53,385 nucleotides of DNA from Euryarchaeota archaeon UBA558 (GCA_002507175.1 DAZE01000019.1:1-53385); one strand, 5' to 3'. Shown: positions 9,101 to 17,674, counted from the first letter of the stretch. Made by a program: numbers and translations. Notes: a model not told the origin generated them from the letters alone.

Positions 9101-9409
9101 TATGTGATTCACGTCATAGAGAGGTTCAGGGAAGAAATGGAGCAATCATCGAACCCCTCTGCATCAATAAAAGCAGTAGGGGGAGCCTCCGGACTCGCGC
9201 TCGTCGGAAGCGCTCTGTCTGACATCGCCGGCTTCTTGGTGATCATGCAATCTTCCATGGGCTTCTTCTCCACATTTGGCTTGTTCTGCGCTGTAATGAT
9301 CGGTCTAGCACTTGTGGCAAGCATGGTGCTAGCGCCTGCAGCACTGAGGACCATGTCGATGACGTCCAGCCAGGCTGTAACCCATGAATCAAGCAATTTC
9401 TCCCTCTAG
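6152..9409 (+). CDS. RND/MMPL superfamily exporter, 1085 aa
   Basis: Large membrane protein with the two-fold RND layout: helix 1 (about 18-37), a long extracellular domain, a five-to-six helix bundle (about 365-520), a second extracellular domain, and a second bundle (about 870-1065). The conserved RND helix-4 motifs are LALGIDDSLHALHRYKEE in the first half and SLGVGIDYVIHVIERFREE in the second; the first half has DD where DY is usual. Archaeal and actinobacterial relatives (MMPL, HpnN) move lipids or hydrophobic compounds using the ion gradient. Its 3' end overlaps the opposing RND gene by 21 coding bases. Substrate unknown. Confidence 0.85.
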   Translation: MRDFSKIADAMINHNKRVHAAVIVITAFMIPGFLSSLTPIDIEAYNMDSPELEANDVMREEFSGAGNIWGFGIFVRDPVHIDEDPSRISMIEPFPGESRGLKDPIGGVLNLSILREVDSKAEILKSHDVSMYYLNFSSDISGIPLRGVLDLPNEFRVFMDNRSLVTRDRINPFTLQWELAPTNWTDCGVLECLSFDDPELTQAHIDLAAHRMANHTRGSFLRYLSVDRAFLPDPTSPVIGPYGGTLQEDGTIIADQWGPGRWTATSVWMILNLDRQAMVDNGWTFAWIDARPEFGFERDGLSFSTDPIEYTMEQCQQESQRGLAPCSVEWLYLAIEEELRATDEQVVTVLLGEGPNVEINRELLSSSFLVGIMGVVVVFLLWMSLRRVSDVLIVGAGLSLALLWMQGSIGWIWIIGDRTGYQIIARSQFSNLLPILVLALGIDDSLHALHRYKEERRNGADLLLSAHMSISKVGRAIMLTSLTTIVAFLANLSSNIAALRSFGVEAGLGVFSAFVLTGLWVPLLRLDYDRYLDRKGKLMEEKKDLVHLVPSKWLSDTTSYSFEKAPLVAGITLILTVMAISPMAALEGDFQIDDFLDPESDFARGVNLASERFADGEPGYILVEGDIANPRVLEAIEELRRNINSHGEGDPDQISRTPTGQVELLGLDQIVLGTKAAMAWNITPYQEKGWDPALEDGGVGCNTSFVYNPFEGKSVRLPELDDRECLIFIYGYVLNYGVPASGGYPEIPAPLVTEFIQTEDELDPNAHWRTKEGGAPNYVRMSMRFGLSDPEQFPLIEPALEQLVLDMEPLANLSSTPLHVRASISDALNDELHPISWAIPTGDPVVRFVAADGMQDQMQGTLALGLIACMATLWWGYRPDGGIRERAKVRPKIKDLVYSVIASGAFTMISSWIIGWNYIPVIFPLSLIASLLWGRTAFLLSCITTIPIAVVIVWLYALIQLTGYGLNMITVSIAAISLGVGIDYVIHVIERFREEMEQSSNPSASIKAVGGASGLALVGSALSDIAGFLVIMQSSMGFFSTFGLFCAVMIGLALVASMVLAPAALRTMSMTSSQAVTHESSNFSL

Positions 9410-12118
9410 GAGTTTGGCATACAAAGGGGTTAGCACGAAAAGGCTGGATATCAAGGCAAGCGTTATGGCCACCACGAATGCCTGTCCAAAGAGTTGCAGA
9501 GGCACAAGAGATGATAAATTCAGTACGGAGAACCCGCCGGCGGTTGTGATAGCTGCGGCTCCCATGGCCCTACCGGTCGTGGAAACCGCCCTGGATACCC
9601 AGACCTCTGGACCAGCCAGCGGATCATGCTCCGCCTCCTCCTCGAGCCTAGTTGCAATATGTATCGCGTAATCTACGCCCAAGCCCAGTGTGAGAGCTCC
9701 TATTGTCACAGTCTGGGAATTGAGTTGGAACCCAGTGTAACCCATAATTCCGAAGACCCACGCGACTACCGCCATCAAAGGAAGCCATGCCACAAAACCC
9801 CGCTTAACCCCCCTCATGGGGTCACCAGTCCTGCCGGTTTGAATCACTAACAACATCAAGAGTATGACGCCTGCCACTACACTGGTGGAAACCACTGCGG
9901 CTTCGGCTACATCTGCTGTGATTTGAGCTAGTATCAATGACCTTCCACTAAGACTCGCCTCAAAGGCAGAACCATAGGTAGCTTGGTCAATACTCTCCGT
10001 CATGTCAGCTTGGAACACAGTTGTAGCAGTCCAGTCCAACGTTGAGGCTTGAAAGGAAATTACAGTTTGATCACCAGAACTTGAAAACAAACCTGAGCTC
10101 AATTCTCGTCCCTTATCAGTGCTCAAAAGCCAATTGGAGAGCTCCTCCCATCCACTAGGACTACCAGAATCAATTAGATGCATTTTCATATCGAGCTCAG
10201 GTTCATATGCTCTCTCGGATTCTAATGTAGACCACAGATCAGATGTGACTAATGCGACACGATCATCTTCCCTTAGTTTCTGTATCACTTTCTCAACCAT
10301 CTCTCTGCCTTCGAGGGAGATTACGTCGCCATCAAGCACGACATACAACGGAGAGGGACTACTCTGGAACTGCTCTGAGATCAGAATGAAGTCAGAAACT
10401 ACGGGCACACTTTCATCGAAGTTATCTCGTGTATCGAATCCGACTTCGAGCTTTTGAATTCCCATGACTGCAGGCAGGGAAACTAGGATTGCTACGGAGA
10501 CAACCCCTATGGGCAATCTTGTCAATGCGCCAATCTTCTTCGAAAGCCAGCTTTCATCGATCTTTACGGTCTTCTTGATCGGCATGTCCTTTGGTGGGAA
10601 TAGTGCCATCAAAGCGGGTAGGGCAGTGATGCTTAGCACGTATATGTAAAACAAGCCAATCGCAATTACTGTCCCAAATACCACAAGAAATTCCTGACTC
10701 GATAGCCTAAACGAAAGGAATCCAACCATGTCAGTGAAAATAGCGATTAATAAGGCGATGGAAGTAAATTTTGTGCCCCTGAGTATTGCAGCCCTTCTGC
10801 TTGTTTGGTCCATTGCACCCACAGATTCCACACTCCTATCTGTGGATGATGAGATTACTTGGTATTCCTCCCTAACCCGCTTTACTACGTGCAAGCCATA
10901 GTCAACACCTATCGCTAGAAGTAGAACTGGAATTGAGTTCATAGCGGCATTGAACGTCATCGGCACCCCAATCGCCGTCAGAGCACCCGAGGTCCCGTAG
11001 GTCGCACCGATTCCTAAGACAGTCAAACCCAACACATAACCTGTATCTCGTTTGCTCCTGAACGAAAACCAAAGGATAGTTCCCAGGATGAGCAATGAGA
11101 CCGAGTTTAGAATCCCCAGTTCACGTCCTAGGTTCTCATTTTGACCAAGCAGGAGTTGGGAATATGAAAACACACTAGAGGTCTCATCACCGGTTTCGGA
11201 GATCTCAACTTCAATCGAGCCTGTCCACGTGTTCACCTTTGATTGGATTTCACCCAATGCAACACCACCGTGTGCATCAGATTCCGTGGTTACCACAAAC
11301 GAGATCAGCATTGGTCCATCCGCTGACGACAAATCCCCATGGTCTGCGACAGGGAGAGTACTCCGGAGTGCAGATGCGTAGTCGACTTCCTGCATTCCAG
11401 CCAAGGCACCTAGTTTGGCCATCGAAGCATCGCGAGTATTGTTGAAATTCTCATCCCCAAGGTCAATGGTTGAGATCGATAACATCGTTCTTTCAATTAT
11501 TCCAGTTGAGTTTTGTCCCGATACCAGTCTGTCTAACCAGATTGTAGGATCGGAAGGTTCCCATCCTCTGAGCATAACAGAGTCAATAACCGCTGGGCTG
11601 GGTATTCTTTGCATCGCAAAAATCAATGAATCCAAGGCATCTTGTGTCTCATTTTGGCTATTGGATGAATCTAATTGTCCCAGAGCAATTTCAATAGGGT
11701 CGGACCAAACTTCAGTCACAAGTGGGTCACTGTGTCTTTCCCATGAGAGTGCGATGCTAGCCGGACCATTGTTGGGTGCTGAGCCAAACAAAGGATATGC
11801 ATACTCACTAAGATTCTGGTCTTCAAGTAGTATTGATTCCAGTGCAGCAAGGTGTACCCAGTTATCAGAACTGTCTAACCCCCCATCTGGCATTCTTGCG
11901 ATTATTCTGACGAAATCTAAACTAGCCTGATACTCGCCTTCGACTTCGTCCAGTAATCTGACAGTTTCATTGTCCGGGAAGAAGGCATCTTCCGAATTGT
12001 CGAATTCAATGAACATCGCCATCGAACTGATCGTGAGTATCCCAATTAATCCGATTGAGAGGCATATCTTGGGCCTATCGATGAAGATTGATGTCAGTAT
12101 GTCAAAAGGGTTCTTCAT
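9389..12118 (-). CDS. RND/MMPL superfamily exporter, 909 aa
   Basis: Second RND-type transporter. ATG 12118 overlaps the stop of the upstream gene as ATGA, so translation is coupled. Helix 1 is at about 16-36; bundles with the RND motif appear as LAIGVDYGLHVVKRVREE in the first half and LGLGVDYAIHIATRLEEE in the second. It is shorter in the extracellular loops than the neighbouring 1085-aa protein, so the two are not simple copies. Being coupled to an SRPBCC::epimerase gene and a photolyase gene suggests export or trafficking of a membrane-associated compound, which is inference. Confidence 0.85.
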   Translation of the reverse strand: MKNPFDILTSIFIDRPKICLSIGLIGILTISSMAMFIEFDNSEDAFFPDNETVRLLDEVEGEYQASLDFVRIIARMPDGGLDSSDNWVHLAALESILLEDQNLSEYAYPLFGSAPNNGPASIALSWERHSDPLVTEVWSDPIEIALGQLDSSNSQNETQDALDSLIFAMQRIPSPAVIDSVMLRGWEPSDPTIWLDRLVSGQNSTGIIERTMLSISTIDLGDENFNNTRDASMAKLGALAGMQEVDYASALRSTLPVADHGDLSSADGPMLISFVVTTESDAHGGVALGEIQSKVNTWTGSIEVEISETGDETSSVFSYSQLLLGQNENLGRELGILNSVSLLILGTILWFSFRSKRDTGYVLGLTVLGIGATYGTSGALTAIGVPMTFNAAMNSIPVLLLAIGVDYGLHVVKRVREEYQVISSSTDRSVESVGAMDQTSRRAAILRGTKFTSIALLIAIFTDMVGFLSFRLSSQEFLVVFGTVIAIGLFYIYVLSITALPALMALFPPKDMPIKKTVKIDESWLSKKIGALTRLPIGVVSVAILVSLPAVMGIQKLEVGFDTRDNFDESVPVVSDFILISEQFQSSPSPLYVVLDGDVISLEGREMVEKVIQKLREDDRVALVTSDLWSTLESERAYEPELDMKMHLIDSGSPSGWEELSNWLLSTDKGRELSSGLFSSSGDQTVISFQASTLDWTATTVFQADMTESIDQATYGSAFEASLSGRSLILAQITADVAEAAVVSTSVVAGVILLMLLVIQTGRTGDPMRGVKRGFVAWLPLMAVVAWVFGIMGYTGFQLNSQTVTIGALTLGLGVDYAIHIATRLEEEAEHDPLAGPEVWVSRAVSTTGRAMGAAAITTAGGFSVLNLSSLVPLQLFGQAFVVAITLALISSLFVLTPLYAKLLEGEIA

Positions 12119-13509
12119 TCCTTTTTCCACATCCCAAGGGTGTCACGTAGAGCCCCCTCAAGATCCGGATGAGTGAACTCGTACCCCATATCCTGTAGCC
12201 GAGAAGGGATAACATGTTGCCCTTCTGTGAGTAGGGTTACCCCCATTTTTCCGAACAATATTCGAACCACGAAGGTTGGAAGTGGGGCTATGGCCAGCCT
12301 ATTGAGGACCCTTCCAAGAGTCTTGGCGAACTCTTTCTGACTCGCTGGATTGGGAGCAGTGAGGTTGTAGGGGCCAGATGCGCTCTCATTCATCAGGAGT
12401 TCATGCATAGAGTAGATCTGATCATCCATCGAAATCCATGGCATCCATTGTTTGCCGGAGGCCACTGGACCACCTGCATTCATCTTGAAGGGAAGTAGCA
12501 TCTTTCCCAATGCCCCACCGATTCCAGATAGCACTATTCCGGTTCTCAACCAAATCGTCCTGATGCCTGCATCAACCGCAGGTTGAGCTGATTTTTCCCA
12601 GGCTGAGCAGACATCAGAGAGATACCCTGAGCCCAATTCAGAGTCTTCAGTCAGGTTCTCCTCTTGGCTGTGCCCATAATACCCAACTGCACTAGCTACC
12701 ATGAAAACTTCTGGGGGATTTTCAATCTGAGACAGAGTTTTTGCGAGAAGAGCAGTGCTTCCTGTTCTTGAGGTGAGTATTTTTTCTTTTCTCTTCTTGG
12801 ACCAACGCTTATCTCCGATCCCCTCTCCACCTAGGTGTATTACGGCATCAAAGCCCTCTATGTCGCTTGCATTGATAACTCCATTATCGGGATCCCATTC
12901 AATCTCGAAGTCTTTCTCTACCTTTCTCCTAACCAACCGGTAAACATCGTGTCCACCGGTGTCTAAGAATGCGACAAGCTGGGTACCGATGAGACCACTA
13001 GAACCGGCAATCAATATTTTCTTCCTCGGCATGGATCTATATTTCCCATGCGCTTGAAGGTCCCTTTGCAATCTGATCTCCCTAGCTTTGAACATCCTGT
13101 CGATCCTCTGTTTTACTAGGCGTCCACCGAGGACCTTATCCACGATCTCTCCGAGGAACCCAAATGGAACTTTGTAGTCTATCTGGTCGATCACGGTCGT
13201 TATTCCATCCTTCTCCTCGAAGATGTGTTCGTGATCCCATTTCCAAAAAGGCCCTTTGAGCATGGTTTCCCCAAATGAGTGAGGTGGGTCGTAAATCGTG
13301 TGCCTAGCGTGCCAGGTCATCTTAGCGGGACCCATCACGAATTTCATCACCCTCTCCGAGCCTACTGCTGGTATGTCCGGATCAGCCCTTTTTTCTAACA
13401 CCATTTCCCAGGGAGGTGTCAAGCGGTGAAACGCCCCGCGCCTTTCATGCCAATTGAAGACTGTGTTTATGGGGGCTTTTGTTTCTGTCCTGTGCGTGTA
13501 AGTGCTCAT
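12115..13509 (-). CDS. Fusion of SRPBCC (START-like) domain and TIGR01777 NAD(P)-epimerase
   Basis: About 464 aa from ATG 13509, which overlaps the photolyase stop as ATGA. Residues 1-150 form an SRPBCC/polyketide-cyclase-like domain of the kind that binds hydrophobic ligands. From about residue 160 a Rossmann domain begins (KILIAGSSGLIGTQLVAFL) of the SDR-type epimerase family TIGR01777 (YfcH / SulA-like, catalytic-type YYGH), with the family's C-terminal DUF1731 (LTEGQHVIPSRLQDMGYEF). Bacteria often encode these two domains as separate neighbours near photolyase genes; here they are one polypeptide. The reaction is unknown for the whole family. Confidence 0.85.
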   Translation of the reverse strand: MSTYTHRTETKAPINTVFNWHERRGAFHRLTPPWEMVLEKRADPDIPAVGSERVMKFVMGPAKMTWHARHTIYDPPHSFGETMLKGPFWKWDHEHIFEEKDGITTVIDQIDYKVPFGFLGEIVDKVLGGRLVKQRIDRMFKAREIRLQRDLQAHGKYRSMPRKKILIAGSSGLIGTQLVAFLDTGGHDVYRLVRRKVEKDFEIEWDPDNGVINASDIEGFDAVIHLGGEGIGDKRWSKKRKEKILTSRTGSTALLAKTLSQIENPPEVFMVASAVGYYGHSQEENLTEDSELGSGYLSDVCSAWEKSAQPAVDAGIRTIWLRTGIVLSGIGGALGKMLLPFKMNAGGPVASGKQWMPWISMDDQIYSMHELLMNESASGPYNLTAPNPASQKEFAKTLGRVLNRLAIAPLPTFVVRILFGKMGVTLLTEGQHVIPSRLQDMGYEFTHPDLEGALRDTLGMWKKE

Positions 13510-15050
13510 CTTTTTCCGCTCCATGCGCTGGTGTCTACCGACCACTGTTCAAGATAGCCATCAAGCTTCAATTTTCGCTTGGTGTTCGCAGAGGACATAT
13601 ACCTGACACTTCCAAAAACCGGTCTCTTGGGGCCCCATGGCCTGTCATGTCGGCCCATGACCCAGAATATTCCGGTGTAGCTGTTTGGGTCTCTGCCATC
13701 AAGGGCCCATCTATCATTCAGTTTGATCATCCAATCCGCAGCATCGCTGGGGGATGGAGCCCACTCTAGGATACGCTTCCCCCAAAGCATCCTGAGGTAG
13801 TTGTGGATGAGGCCCTCTTCTTTCAATTGTCTTTGTGCCGCATTCCACACTTCGTCTTCGGTTTCAGCGGCTTCAATCTCCTCGAAAGTGTACGATTGCC
13901 TCCTGTCATCCGTGTGATCTGATAGTGTGTTGCTCGCCCATTCTGGAATAGAATCAATCGAGTAGTGATCTTCTCGATGAAAGGCGAAGTTATACCCCAG
14001 CTCTCTCCATGTGATCAACTGATCGACAAATGCTTCGGCGCCCGGAGAAAGTCCCCACCACCCTGCTCTCGATCCTCGACCGGTAGATTCCTCATCCAAG
14101 TCACCGGGAGTCCAACCCTCCCTTTCAAGGATGGAGTACAGAATCTCATATGGTGAGATGTGTCCAAAGTGTATCCAAGGTGAAAGGCCGCTAGCTGCTC
14201 CATCATCAGTGTCGTTCCTACCGACGTCATATCGACCCAATTTCGTACGCAGGAACGAATCCAAGCGTATTCTGGCTTCTCTGGACCCTCCAACTTTCGT
14301 TCGGATTGCTCTGACTTCATGGTCAATATCAAGGGGAGCCAATGCATTCCTTCCAATCGAACCACCTTGGGCGACCCTCCACATCCACTCCAATGGGGTG
14401 CTGTCGAAATTGGTATCTTTCTGAATCTCAGCCAGACGATCATCATCCACCTCAAGATTTTTCTCGACTCCTTCAAGCGGGTTCTCCTTAGGTGACGATT
14501 CAAATGCTTTCAAGAGGTTTTTCTGGATGAACCTCCTGAACGAATGTGCTGTTGAGAATTCCTTTTCTGACATCTGCATAGGTAAGATGCCCGTTGAATC
14601 TACCGCCTCCAGCCAAACAGAGGTGGTTTTTGCAGCACGCTTCTGGACCCAGAGGGGCAGGTAGGTTGGATAGTCGTCGATAATCATAGCTGCAGCCCTT
14701 CCGGAGATCCTCCTTAGCAAGCCATCTCCCGAATCCTTGTGGTTTTCAACCCAAGGCAGGTAGCTCACAGGAAGATCCCTGAAGGTTTCTATGTTCTCGA
14801 CCAGCCCTTGAACCATAAATGTGACAACGCGCTCAGATGTCCACCTATGTCTGATAGAAACTCCCTCGACCACAAGTAGTGGTTTGTTTATTTCCAGTGC
14901 CACTTCGACTGCCCTTTCTAGGGCCGCATTGTATCTGTACCGCCTCGTCGCAGTCATCCAGTAAACTACGAAGTCGCCGTCGAGATTCACCGGCAGATCC
15001 CTGAGGACTCGGATCCTTGGCCCCAGGCGAGATTCTTTTGCCTTCGGCAT
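13506..15050 (-). CDS. phr: Class II-like deoxyribodipyrimidine photolyase
   Basis: About 514 aa from ATG 15050 (an in-frame GTG lies at 15059). The N-terminal Rossmann-like antenna domain has VVYWMTATRRYRYNAALE; the C-terminal FAD domain has GRYDVGRNDTDDGAASGLSP, WIHFGHISPYEI, and the class II hallmark near the end (DPNSYTGIFWVMGRHDRPW, then RPVFGSVRYM). It repairs cyclobutane pyrimidine dimers with blue light and FADH. It heads a coupled operon with an SRPBCC::epimerase and an RND exporter. A photolyase fits life in sunlit surface water. Confidence 0.9.
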   Translation of the reverse strand: MPKAKESRLGPRIRVLRDLPVNLDGDFVVYWMTATRRYRYNAALERAVEVALEINKPLLVVEGVSIRHRWTSERVVTFMVQGLVENIETFRDLPVSYLPWVENHKDSGDGLLRRISGRAAAMIIDDYPTYLPLWVQKRAAKTTSVWLEAVDSTGILPMQMSEKEFSTAHSFRRFIQKNLLKAFESSPKENPLEGVEKNLEVDDDRLAEIQKDTNFDSTPLEWMWRVAQGGSIGRNALAPLDIDHEVRAIRTKVGGSREARIRLDSFLRTKLGRYDVGRNDTDDGAASGLSPWIHFGHISPYEILYSILEREGWTPGDLDEESTGRGSRAGWWGLSPGAEAFVDQLITWRELGYNFAFHREDHYSIDSIPEWASNTLSDHTDDRRQSYTFEEIEAAETEDEVWNAAQRQLKEEGLIHNYLRMLWGKRILEWAPSPSDAADWMIKLNDRWALDGRDPNSYTGIFWVMGRHDRPWGPKRPVFGSVRYMSSANTKRKLKLDGYLEQWSVDTSAWSGKR

Positions 15051-15132
15051 GTAGGTCACGGGGAATTACAACCGCATCTTAGATATGAACGGCTGTTCTG
15101 AGAATGTGAATTTTCCAAACACCGTTTCATAA

Positions 15133-15146
15133 CCTACTTTCGTAGG
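15133..15146 (+). other. Small inverted repeat ahead of ribA
   Basis: CCTAC, a TTTC loop and GTAGG form a 5-bp stem. Its 3' arm runs into AGGGGTG (15144-15150), the likely ribosome binding site for ATG 15159. A TATA-like TTCATAA (15126-15132) lies just ahead, so the element could be either an operator or an RNA hairpin, depending on where transcription starts. It does not resemble an FMN riboswitch. Confidence 0.35.
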
Positions 15147-15158
15147 GGTGTCGATTGG

Positions 15159-15773
15159 ATGACGATACAAATAGACTCTAATGAAGACCTGATCAAGTCA
15201 GATGCCGAACTTCCCACAGAATACGGGAATTTCAGAATTCGCGCCTTTGTGGGACCAGACGGAAAAGAACATGCCACACTTTACACAGGGGATCTTTCAG
15301 ATTCCGACAAGCCTCCTCTAGTTAGAATTCATTCTGAATGCCTAACAGGAGATGCGTTTGGCTCATTGAAATGCGACTGTGGCCCTCAACTAGAGGCTTC
15401 GTTGAAGAGAATACAAGAGGAGGGCAATGGAGCGCTGGTGTACATGAGGCAAGAGGGGCGCGGCATAGGGCTGTATTCTAAGATCCAGGCCTACGCGCTG
15501 CAGGACCAAGGTCATGATACACTTGATGCTAATCTTCTTCTTGGACTTCCCGCGGATGGCCGCGAGTACGACATCGCTGCGGAAATGTTGAAGGATCTGG
15601 GGCTCACTAAAATTAGACTTATGACCAACAACCCTCTAAAAATCAAGGGCCTGAAAGAGAATGGGATTATCGTCAAGCAAAGACTACAGCACCAAAGCGG
15701 CGTAGGCCCCCGGAATGTAGACTACCTTTCGACTAAAAGACATCGAATGGGACATCTACTTAATGTCGAATGA
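15159..15773 (+). CDS. ribA: GTP cyclohydrolase II
   Basis: 204 aa, close to stand-alone RibA. Zinc ligands are C61, C72 and C74 (CLTGDAFGSLKCDCG), and the RQEGRGIG block follows at 97-104. It opens GTP to the pyrimidine that starts riboflavin synthesis, in the cytoplasm. Most archaea use the unrelated GTP cyclohydrolase III, so a bacterial-type enzyme points to old lateral transfer. There is no DHBP synthase domain fused. Flavin supply fits the neighbouring photolyase and flavoproteins, although the gene is divergent from phr. Confidence 0.93.
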   Translation: MTIQIDSNEDLIKSDAELPTEYGNFRIRAFVGPDGKEHATLYTGDLSDSDKPPLVRIHSECLTGDAFGSLKCDCGPQLEASLKRIQEEGNGALVYMRQEGRGIGLYSKIQAYALQDQGHDTLDANLLLGLPADGREYDIAAEMLKDLGLTKIRLMTNNPLKIKGLKENGIIVKQRLQHQSGVGPRNVDYLSTKRHRMGHLLNVE

Positions 15774-15804
15774 ACCATATGCTACATCCCTTTAGGTGCA
15801 AACA

Positions 15805-16272
15805 ATGGCTACTTCTACGATGATTGGTACCAAGGCTCCAGAGTTCTCTTTGGACTCGAGTGAGGGTACGAAATTCTCTTCCTCAGATATGTTAGGAAGT
15901 TGGTATGTCTTGTTCTTCTACGCAAAAGACGGCAGCCCAACGTGTAAGAGAGGTTGCCTAAGTTTCAAGGAGCAATACAACCTATTCAAATCACTGGAAC
16001 CTCCTGTTGAGATAGTTGGCGTCAGTCAAGACACAGCAGAAGACCACAAGAAATTCAAAGAAGAGCTGAAATTGCCTTTCGCCCTACTGTCAGATGAGGA
16101 CAGAAAGGTCGCAGACTCCTTCGGTGTACCGGTCCATCTTGGCAGATTTCCCGCCAAGTCGTCATTCGTAATAGACCCAGAGGGAGTAATCAGGCATGTC
16201 TACGATTGGCAATTCAGGCCAAGGCACCACGTTGCTAAAATCCTGGACTCATTGTCATCAATCACGGAGTAG
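15805..16272 (+). CDS. PrxQ/BCP-type peroxiredoxin
   Basis: 155 aa from ATG 15805, with AGGTG six bases ahead; a GTG at 15796 would add three residues. The thioredoxin fold carries the peroxidatic site GSPTCKRGC with C47 as the likely attacking Cys and C51 as partner. In E. coli BCP the two Cys have four residues between them; here there are three, so the resolving Cys is shifted. It would reduce hydrogen peroxide or lipid hydroperoxides with thioredoxin. It is followed after 5 bp by the TrmB gene, likely one transcript. Confidence 0.9.
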   Translation: MATSTMIGTKAPEFSLDSSEGTKFSSSDMLGSWYVLFFYAKDGSPTCKRGCLSFKEQYNLFKSLEPPVEIVGVSQDTAEDHKKFKEELKLPFALLSDEDRKVADSFGVPVHLGRFPAKSSFVIDPEGVIRHVYDWQFRPRHHVAKILDSLSSITE

Positions 16273-16277
16273 ATCAC

Positions 16278-17642
16278 ATGCAGTGGAGGCAAGTTCTGTC
16301 CGATGCGGGCCTGTCTGATCGCGAGGTCAATGCAGTTATGGTTCTCTCAACCAAATCTAGCCTCAAGGCTAGTGAGTTGGCCAAAGAACTAGGAACAACA
16401 AGGCTGGACGCATACAATTCTCTCGAGAGACTTCAATCCATTGGGCTTGTCAAAACAATAGCAGACAGACCAATGAGATTCTCCTGTCCTCCCGTCCACG
16501 AAGCAGTGTCACATCTCATTGATATCCGTAGGGAACAGCTACAGAAAATAGAGACAGGCTACGAAGATCTGAAACAATCAGTCAACCCGGGGGAGGATCA
16601 GACGAATGATGAAACATCCGATTTCTCCAACCCTAAATTTGCGGTTCTAAAAGAAAGGACTCACATAATGAACAGGATCGACAAAATGGCTAATGAGGCA
16701 GAGAGTGAACTAACATTAGTTCTAGGTAGGTTTGGAATATTGCACCTATGCCGAAGCTCAGCGCTCAACAGCGTGAATGATGCGTCGGAGAGGGGCGTCA
16801 GAATCCGTGTTTTGGCCCAGTTGGACCGAAGGACAATCAGGTTCTTCTCGCAACTGCATGAGGACGTCGAGGTCAGACACACGAAGGACCTTGAGGCCCA
16901 AGGGGCGATAATGGATTCCAGTGAGTCAATACAATATCTTCACATGGAAGAAAATCCTGTCGGGAGAGGTAAGAATGACGCTGCTTTAATTGTGGAATCG
17001 GAGCCATTCGGCGTCTCCCAAAGGAATTTGGTGGACTCTATTTGGGACGAGGCAATTTCCTTCGAAGCAGCATCAAAGCGCTTCACGGAAGACCGAATCG
17101 TAGATCCCCTGAGAGTCACCTTGGAGGGGGGCTCATTCCTTGATAGGTTCAGAGAAGTCCTTGAGATCGACGAGAATTTGCCCGAAGAGGACACTCCGTT
17201 CAACCCGGATGCTTTCCTAGCCTCAAGTGGTGAGATCAACAAAGCGAGGAAGAAACTTCTTGCCGGGGGGATTTTGGAAATCTCCTCCTTTGGAATTAAC
17301 CTTTCAGATATTCTCAATCAGGTAGGAATGAGAATCGGCGAAGAACTTTCGTTTTCATTGAGGTCTATCGAAGGCGACATCGAATTTCTAAACGAGATGA
17401 TGGATTGGTGGGAGCACGCTGGCCTTGGAGAGTTGTCATATGGTATAGATCCGAATTTCCACATCAAGGCAATTCTGCTTCAAGACTCGACTTCGCAGGA
17501 CTCCTTGCCTCTCGATGAGTTGGACGGTGGCATAATTGAGGGCGCTCTGAGGGCAAGGTTTGAGGGTACAACAGGCGCCTCTGTACACAGGGAAATGGAC
17601 TCAGAGGGGAACCTAATTTATACCCTGAAAATGTCGAATTGA
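16278..17642 (+). CDS. TrmB-family transcriptional regulator
   Basis: 454 aa. Residues 1-80 form a winged helix-turn-helix of the TrmB type (LSDREVNAVMVL, LGTTRLDAYNSLERLQSIGL). A short coiled region follows, then the PLD-like middle domain of TrmB proteins (RVRVLAQLDRRTIRFFSQL near 175-190), and about 200 extra C-terminal residues I do not recognise. TrmB proteins are archaeal sugar- or metabolite-responsive regulators. Start at ATG 16278, 5 bp after the peroxiredoxin gene, which could be a target; the divergent or following carotenoid-linked operons are others. The effector is unknown. Confidence 0.8.
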   Translation: MQWRQVLSDAGLSDREVNAVMVLSTKSSLKASELAKELGTTRLDAYNSLERLQSIGLVKTIADRPMRFSCPPVHEAVSHLIDIRREQLQKIETGYEDLKQSVNPGEDQTNDETSDFSNPKFAVLKERTHIMNRIDKMANEAESELTLVLGRFGILHLCRSSALNSVNDASERGVRIRVLAQLDRRTIRFFSQLHEDVEVRHTKDLEAQGAIMDSSESIQYLHMEENPVGRGKNDAALIVESEPFGVSQRNLVDSIWDEAISFEAASKRFTEDRIVDPLRVTLEGGSFLDRFREVLEIDENLPEEDTPFNPDAFLASSGEINKARKKLLAGGILEISSFGINLSDILNQVGMRIGEELSFSLRSIEGDIEFLNEMMDWWEHAGLGELSYGIDPNFHIKAILLQDSTSQDSLPLDELDGGIIEGALRARFEGTTGASVHREMDSEGNLIYTLKMSN

Positions 17643-17674
17643 AGCATAACTTCCTCGCGATGATGAACGGTGAA

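Noticed and set aside
15060..15158. FMN riboswitch upstream of ribA
   Set aside because: The 99-bp gap lacks the conserved FMN aptamer segments; only a 5-bp stem is visible.
17658..17666. C box ATGATGA upstream of ubiB
   Set aside because: No D box partner nearby; the area is better explained by a TATA-like promoter.
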